Of a stretch of DNA of 9,237 bases, positions 6,185 to 9,237 are shown in pieces (the first letter of the stretch is position 1; each line of letters starts with the position of its first letter). The notes beneath the pieces were generated by a model, which did not search any database, had not been told where the DNA came from, and saw only the letters and a list, made by a program, of their open reading frames with translations. The position numbers and the translations under genes are program-made. Origin of the DNA: Desulfurococcales archaeon (GTDB lineage Archaea; Thermoproteota; Thermoprotei_A; Sulfolobales; Desulfurococcaceae); contig JALWQP010000009.1 of assembly GCA_027083045.1 (NCBI GenBank), positions 1 to 9,237 on the forward strand. The letters run 5' to 3'.

Positions 6185-6656
6185 TTTTTCCACCGGGTAA
6201 AGGAAGCACATGTTTCTTCAGTGCTTCTACAACATATTCTCCTCTTACCAAGTGTTTCCTAATAAAACGTATTAAACGTGAAGTGGGAGGGGTTATCGGA
6301 GAGGGTGGATCGGATAATTCATAGAAGCCTGCCTGGACAGCATCGCTTCCTGGGACGGCCTTAGTTGTGAGTGGTTCTACTAGGAGGTCTATTAAGACAA
6401 AATGCTCGTCGCACCCGGGGTAATCATTAGGGATTATCTCGTCAATCCATATGACACCTAGTGGGATGCCCCTAATACTCGTCTCTTCTTCAAGCTCTCT
6501 GAGACAGGCATCAATAATGTGTTCTCCATATTCGAGATGCCCACCCGGTACAGCCCAATAACCTTCGCCAGGGGGATGACCCCGCTTCACCAGAAGGATC
6601 CTGTTATTCTTGTCTATCACGACAGCGCCTATCCCAATGCTTAAAACCCTACTCAC
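6162..6656 (-). CDS. Nudix hydrolase
   Basis: Nudix enzymes cleave nucleoside diphosphates linked to another moiety. The box GX5EX7REUXEEXGU is seen at residues 39-61 (start at GTG 6656): G39, E45, R53, E54, L55, E57, E58. The usual glycine near the end is S60, a common mild variant, and all metal-binding glutamates are kept. Upstream, GAVVIDKNNRILLVKRG and the GEGYWAVPGGHLEYGE context (30-45) resemble ADP-ribose pyrophosphatase or MutT-like members; the substrate cannot be named. Length is 164 residues, with a Pro-rich segment (117-124) before a C-terminal helix. GTG 6656 is chosen because GGTGG (6662-6666) lies 5 nt before it; in-frame GTGs at 6665 and 6662 are alternatives. It overlaps the CYTH gene by 8 nt and the nuclease gene by 23 nt. 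Confidence 0.88.
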   Translation of the reverse strand: MSRVLSIGIGAVVIDKNNRILLVKRGHPPGEGYWAVPGGHLEYGEHIIDACLRELEEETSIRGIPLGVIWIDEIIPNDYPGCDEHFVLIDLLVEPLTTKAVPGSDAVQAGFYELSDPPSPITPPTSRLIRFIRKHLVRGEYVVEALKKHVLPLPGGKNGVFNRP

Positions 6657-7200
6657 AACCACCACCTTTCTCCATATGTAGTTCTAAGTATGTTTTGTGT
6701 ACTGGTTCTAGACAATTACATAGAGATTTTCTTATCGCATCGATCTTATTACGCTCTTTACATTCGATCTCCAAAAACACGCCCAGCCCACTTACACTGT
6801 CAATTAGAATCTCGCATCCATCGTAGCTATATACGAGTCTCTTCTTAACAATAGTTGCCACTTTTACAAATCCTAGTTTCTCAAGTATTCTCCGAAACTT
6901 CTCAGGGTCTGGCAGTTCTGTCTCTATTTCTTCACGTATCTTGACCTCACCGATCATCCGCCTGGGACCCTTATATGTTAAAATCCATTTCTCAAGGCTA
7001 CCCCTCACCACGCGTCTAATGCGTAGAGCTTCATCTGTTTCTGATAAATCCCTGCATGGATGCTGGAAATAAGTGTCTTCCTCATCAATAGCTTCCTTAT
7101 AGATAGCGCCAAGACGGCCCAGATTTTCCATGATACTATCCACGGCGCATGTTATCCTGTACTTAGCCTCTATCTCTTCTCCTTTATCATTAACAACCAT
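6649..7200 (-). CDS. CYTH domain protein (CyaB / thiamine-triphosphatase-like)
   Basis: CYTH proteins form a triphosphate tunnel that binds or hydrolyses triphosphates with divalent metal; members include class IV adenylyl cyclase, thiamine triphosphatase and inorganic triphosphatase. The signature ExExK is E9-I-E11-A-K13 at the N-terminus. Further tunnel residues are R60 and R62 (ALRIRR), K77 (TYKGP), R121 (KKRLVY), D134, E144 and E146 (VFLEIE), and the closing YLEL at 171-174 is typical of the CyaB subgroup. Length 183 is usual. ATG 7200 follows GTGAG (7206-7210) by 5 nt, and that site contains the stop of the upstream HDAC-like gene, so the two are probably translationally coupled. Archaeal members are often called adenylate cyclases without proof; triphosphatase activity is at least as likely. 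The product ends in GGGCE, encoded in the overlap with the Nudix start. Confidence 0.88.
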   Translation of the reverse strand: MVVNDKGEEIEAKYRITCAVDSIMENLGRLGAIYKEAIDEEDTYFQHPCRDLSETDEALRIRRVVRGSLEKWILTYKGPRRMIGEVKIREEIETELPDPEKFRRILEKLGFVKVATIVKKRLVYSYDGCEILIDSVSGLGVFLEIECKERNKIDAIRKSLCNCLEPVHKTYLELHMEKGGGCE

Positions 7201-7206
7201 ACGTGC

Positions 7207-8247
7207 TCACTTCTCAAGCCATCCAATCATTCTGATGATATCTCTTGCTATACCTAGATATTCTTTAAGGAGCAAAACAGGTGTCGCGGTTTTTCTCTTA
7301 AACCTGATCCTACGACCACTTATTCCATCTAGGAAAGCATTGACTCCGCATTCTAATCCTCTCGAATATCCTCCCTCAAGCAAGATCACCGTAGGTAATC
7401 CGAGTTTCTTGATAAGAGAACCCACCGTATAATATGATGCTCCAGTTAGACGGGCATCGGAGAGCCCATCATCAAGATATCCATCGAGTCCCAAAGAAAC
7501 TACCAGTGCCTCCGGACTATAGGATGTAACAATTGTCTCCACAACTTCAATGAGCTTCAAGAATATATCGTCTCCGGCTCTAGGAGGAAGCAATAAGTTT
7601 ACCACATACCCTTCCCCACGACTCTTGCCTATTTGTTCGGGAAAACATATGAATGGATAGAAATCGGCTGGATCCCTATGAATATCAATGTTTAATACAT
7701 CATTTCTTCCATAGAAAATCTCCTCAGTACCATTACCACAATGGATGTCAACGTCAAGAACAACTATTCGTCGATAACCCTGCTCCAAGAAACCTATCGT
7801 GGCCGCAGCCGCATTGTTCAGAATACAGAAACCTTGTGTTGGAGCACCCAGTGCTTTCCCGGCTCTTCCAGCATGGTGGCCAGGTGGTCTTAGTAAAACG
7901 AGATAGATATCATTACTTCGTCGTGCACACAGTGATGCTTCGTAGGATAGCTTTAAGGCAAATAGTGCTAGGTCTAATGTGTCCCAAACAAAATACGTGT
8001 CTGGATCTAGTTCGCATGGCGCCTTATTTTTCATTCTTTTCAGATAATCGATGTATCCTTTCACATGCATCTTTTCCGCTATCTTTAACCCTTCATCTTG
8101 GCCTTGAACATACTTTTCCCACTGTACATCATATCCTACCTTTTCAACAGCATTAACTACCATTGCTATTCTTTTAGGATTTTCAGGATGCCCATACCAT
8201 GGTATATGCATCATCATAAATACCTTTGAAGAAACTATAGTAACCAC
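7207..8247 (-). CDS. Histone-deacetylase-family amidohydrolase (acetylpolyamine amidohydrolase-like)
   Basis: These zinc enzymes remove acetyl groups from lysines, polyamines or related amines. The 346-residue protein has the family motifs in order: HPENPKRI (20-27), RPPGHHAGRAG (120-130), GFCILNNAAAA (139-149), LDVDIHCGNGTEEIFY (164-179) and LLEGGY (289-294). Zinc ligands are D167, H169 and D255 (GLDGYLDDGLSD); tandem H124/H125 and Y294 complete the active site. The second histidine of the usual HHGNG is C170, and the usual GxDAH is GLDGY. The SLGLDGY and LPTVILLEGGYS context resembles acetylpolyamine amidohydrolases, so a polyamine substrate is a fair guess. Translation starts at GTG 8247, with GAGGTG (8253-8258) 5 nt ahead; it is first in the four-gene operon. 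Confidence 0.9.
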   Translation of the reverse strand: MVTIVSSKVFMMMHIPWYGHPENPKRIAMVVNAVEKVGYDVQWEKYVQGQDEGLKIAEKMHVKGYIDYLKRMKNKAPCELDPDTYFVWDTLDLALFALKLSYEASLCARRSNDIYLVLLRPPGHHAGRAGKALGAPTQGFCILNNAAAATIGFLEQGYRRIVVLDVDIHCGNGTEEIFYGRNDVLNIDIHRDPADFYPFICFPEQIGKSRGEGYVVNLLLPPRAGDDIFLKLIEVVETIVTSYSPEALVVSLGLDGYLDDGLSDARLTGASYYTVGSLIKKLGLPTVILLEGGYSRGLECGVNAFLDGISGRRIRFKRKTATPVLLLKEYLGIARDIIRMIGWLEK

Positions 8248-8257
8248 TTTAGCACCT

Positions 8258-8290
8258 CATAATATTATGCTGAGGATGAGCGTAATTATG
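8258..8290. promoter_or_regulatory. Overlapping divergent promoters between the HDAC-like and PP-loop genes
   Basis: Only 63 nt separate the two start codons. CATAATATTATG (8258-8269), a perfect 12-bp palindrome, could be the TATA box for the plus-strand gene, with a start near 8289. TAATTAT (8283-8289) could serve the minus-strand operon, with a start near 8260, just ahead of its GAGGTG site. Each proposed TATA box thus lies on the other's start site. CCTCA (8255-8259) and TGAGG (8271-8275) also form an inverted repeat around the palindrome and could be an operator. Assignment is by spacing only. Confidence 0.4.
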
Positions 8291-8310
8291 GTTGCTGAGC
8301 GGGGAACATA

Positions 8311-9237
8311 ATGTATCAGATATTAGTCAAGTCGCGGAGTGATGCCGGCGCGGTAGAGTCTATGGTTGAGCACTTCTATAATAAGTGGCCGATAACAATT
8401 AATACACTGAAAGGAGGAAGAACTAGCCAATTAGAACACATATTAGAAGATCTTCTGAAGGACACATATTATAATTTCATTCTCCTGGGCAGAAGAGATC
8501 GAGAAACCTATCAATTTGTTGGGAATGTTGACGGATTTAACAATGTCGTATATCTCATCAATAGAAGCAGAATAAGAAATACTAGAATAGAGCATCTAGC
8601 ATGGATTTTCGAGAAAGCCAGATCGCTTCAAAGACTAAGAATCAGCTGTTTTGACGAAAAAATCGTTCTAGGTAGAACGGCAAAACTATTGATCCCTGAT
8701 CCCGAGCCATATATGGACTTGTTTATACTATATGTAACTAAGAGCGTGTCTAAAAAGATCGGTTTGAGCAGGGGGGCTTATCTTGTCCTTAGAATGCTTG
8801 GAGGAGAACATCTAATCATTGATACTTCAGGGGTTAAGGGTACATTATTGATACCTGATATTCTCAGATCCCCGAAGTATTTTGGGGAGAACCCGTCACC
8901 GATTGATCCACATGAACTTGTTCGAAACAATATCGAGTTCCTCGAAAAGGAAGAGAATATCGTTGTTAGCTTTCTAGAGAGGTTCTCAAATGATTATGAG
9001 CGTGTCATCGTCCCTGTTAGTGGGGGTAAAGATAGTGCAACGGCATTGTACCTGGCGAAAAAGGTCTACAAAGATAGAGTTGAGGGTGTATTCGTAGATA
9101 TAGATGTGGACATGCCTGTGAACAAGGAATTCATAGAAGTACTCGGGGAAAAACTCGGGGTTTATATCCACAGAGTAAAGCTTAGTTTGAGAGAACATCT
9201 CAGCGAGAAGGGATTCCCTACGACCAATAACAGATGG
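8311..9237 (+). CDS. PP-loop ATPase of the PAPS-reductase family with long N-terminal extension (3' end beyond window)
   Basis: The frame is open for 309 codons to the window edge. Residues 232-242 read VIVPVSGGKDS; SGGKDS (237-242) is the PP-loop that binds ATP or an adenylated substrate. FVDIDVDMPVNKEF (261-274) matches the strand after the loop, and GFPTTNNRW (301-309) at the edge matches the G-x-P...RW(C) motif of PAPS reductase-like proteins. The first 200 residues are not part of that domain. Residues about 130-185 (LLIPDPEPYMD, LSRGAYLVLRM, GTLLIPD) look like a small beta-rich domain, and 1-110 are mixed alpha/beta that I do not recognise. The start ATG 8311 has GCGGGG about 6 nt ahead. 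True sulfate assimilation is doubtful; many archaeal relatives are uncharacterised sulfur-transfer or RNA-modification candidates. Confidence 0.85.
   Translation, partial: MYQILVKSRSDAGAVESMVEHFYNKWPITINTLKGGRTSQLEHILEDLLKDTYYNFILLGRRDRETYQFVGNVDGFNNVVYLINRSRIRNTRIEHLAWIFEKARSLQRLRISCFDEKIVLGRTAKLLIPDPEPYMDLFILYVTKSVSKKIGLSRGAYLVLRMLGGEHLIIDTSGVKGTLLIPDILRSPKYFGENPSPIDPHELVRNNIEFLEKEENIVVSFLERFSNDYERVIVPVSGGKDSATALYLAKKVYKDRVEGVFVDIDVDMPVNKEFIEVLGEKLGVYIHRVKLSLREHLSEKGFPTTNNRW

Noticed and set aside
5552..6211. CRISPR-linked Cas4 assignment
   Set aside because: No direct-repeat array or other cas gene is visible in the window, so the neutral name Cas4/RecB-like is used.
7653..8156. Plus-strand open frame of 167 codons
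   Set aside because: Fully antisense to the HDAC-like gene, with a His/Tyr-rich composition typical of a shadow frame and no homology I recognise.

Overview
The window reads as a chromosomal segment of a hyperthermophilic crenarchaeon (Thermoproteota), most likely near Desulfurococcales. The placement is by inference. Archaeal markers are a CTP-dependent riboflavin kinase, a tungsten formaldehyde:ferredoxin oxidoreductase, TATA-type promoters, GGTG-type Shine-Dalgarno sites, AGA/AGG arginine codons, short or overlapping gene junctions, and a tRNA with no encoded CCA.

Layout, left to right. Bases 1-1005 (minus strand) hold the N-terminal part of a class II glutamine amidotransferase-like protein, cut by the window edge, preceded by an S-adenosylmethionine hydrolase (DUF62 family). 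Bases 1006-1284 are non-coding. They carry what look like divergent promoters and a candidate structured RNA (about 1060-1130, plus strand) with a perfect 10-bp closing stem and an apical CTGA/TGATGA kink-turn-like motif. A tRNA-Ile(GAT) follows at 1285-1358.

Bases 1359-3101 (minus strand) hold a degenerate amidohydrolase-like protein that lacks the metal-binding HxH, then an unrecognised protein of 237 residues, then a 58-residue frame. The last two look like one protein of about 299 residues split by a one-base shift in a GGGGAAAA run. Bases 3271-5579 (plus strand) hold formaldehyde:ferredoxin oxidoreductase and the riboflavin kinase RibK. The end of ribK overlaps the end of the next, oppositely oriented operon.

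Bases 8247-5552 (minus strand) form a tight four-gene operon: histone-deacetylase/acetylpolyamine-amidohydrolase-like protein, CYTH (CyaB/ThTPase-like) protein, Nudix hydrolase and a stand-alone Cas4/RecB-like Fe-S nuclease. Divergently from it, at 8311, starts a PP-loop protein of the PAPS-reductase family with a long N-terminal extension. It runs off the right edge.

Functionally this is mostly small-molecule metabolism: SAM turnover, aldehyde oxidation with ferredoxin reduction, flavin synthesis, and acetyl or phosphate hydrolysis. The least ordinary parts are the Cas4-like nuclease co-transcribed with three small-molecule hydrolases with no CRISPR locus in view, the dead amidohydrolase with its frameshifted partner, and the structured RNA candidate. 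I found no clearly new defence or mobile system.
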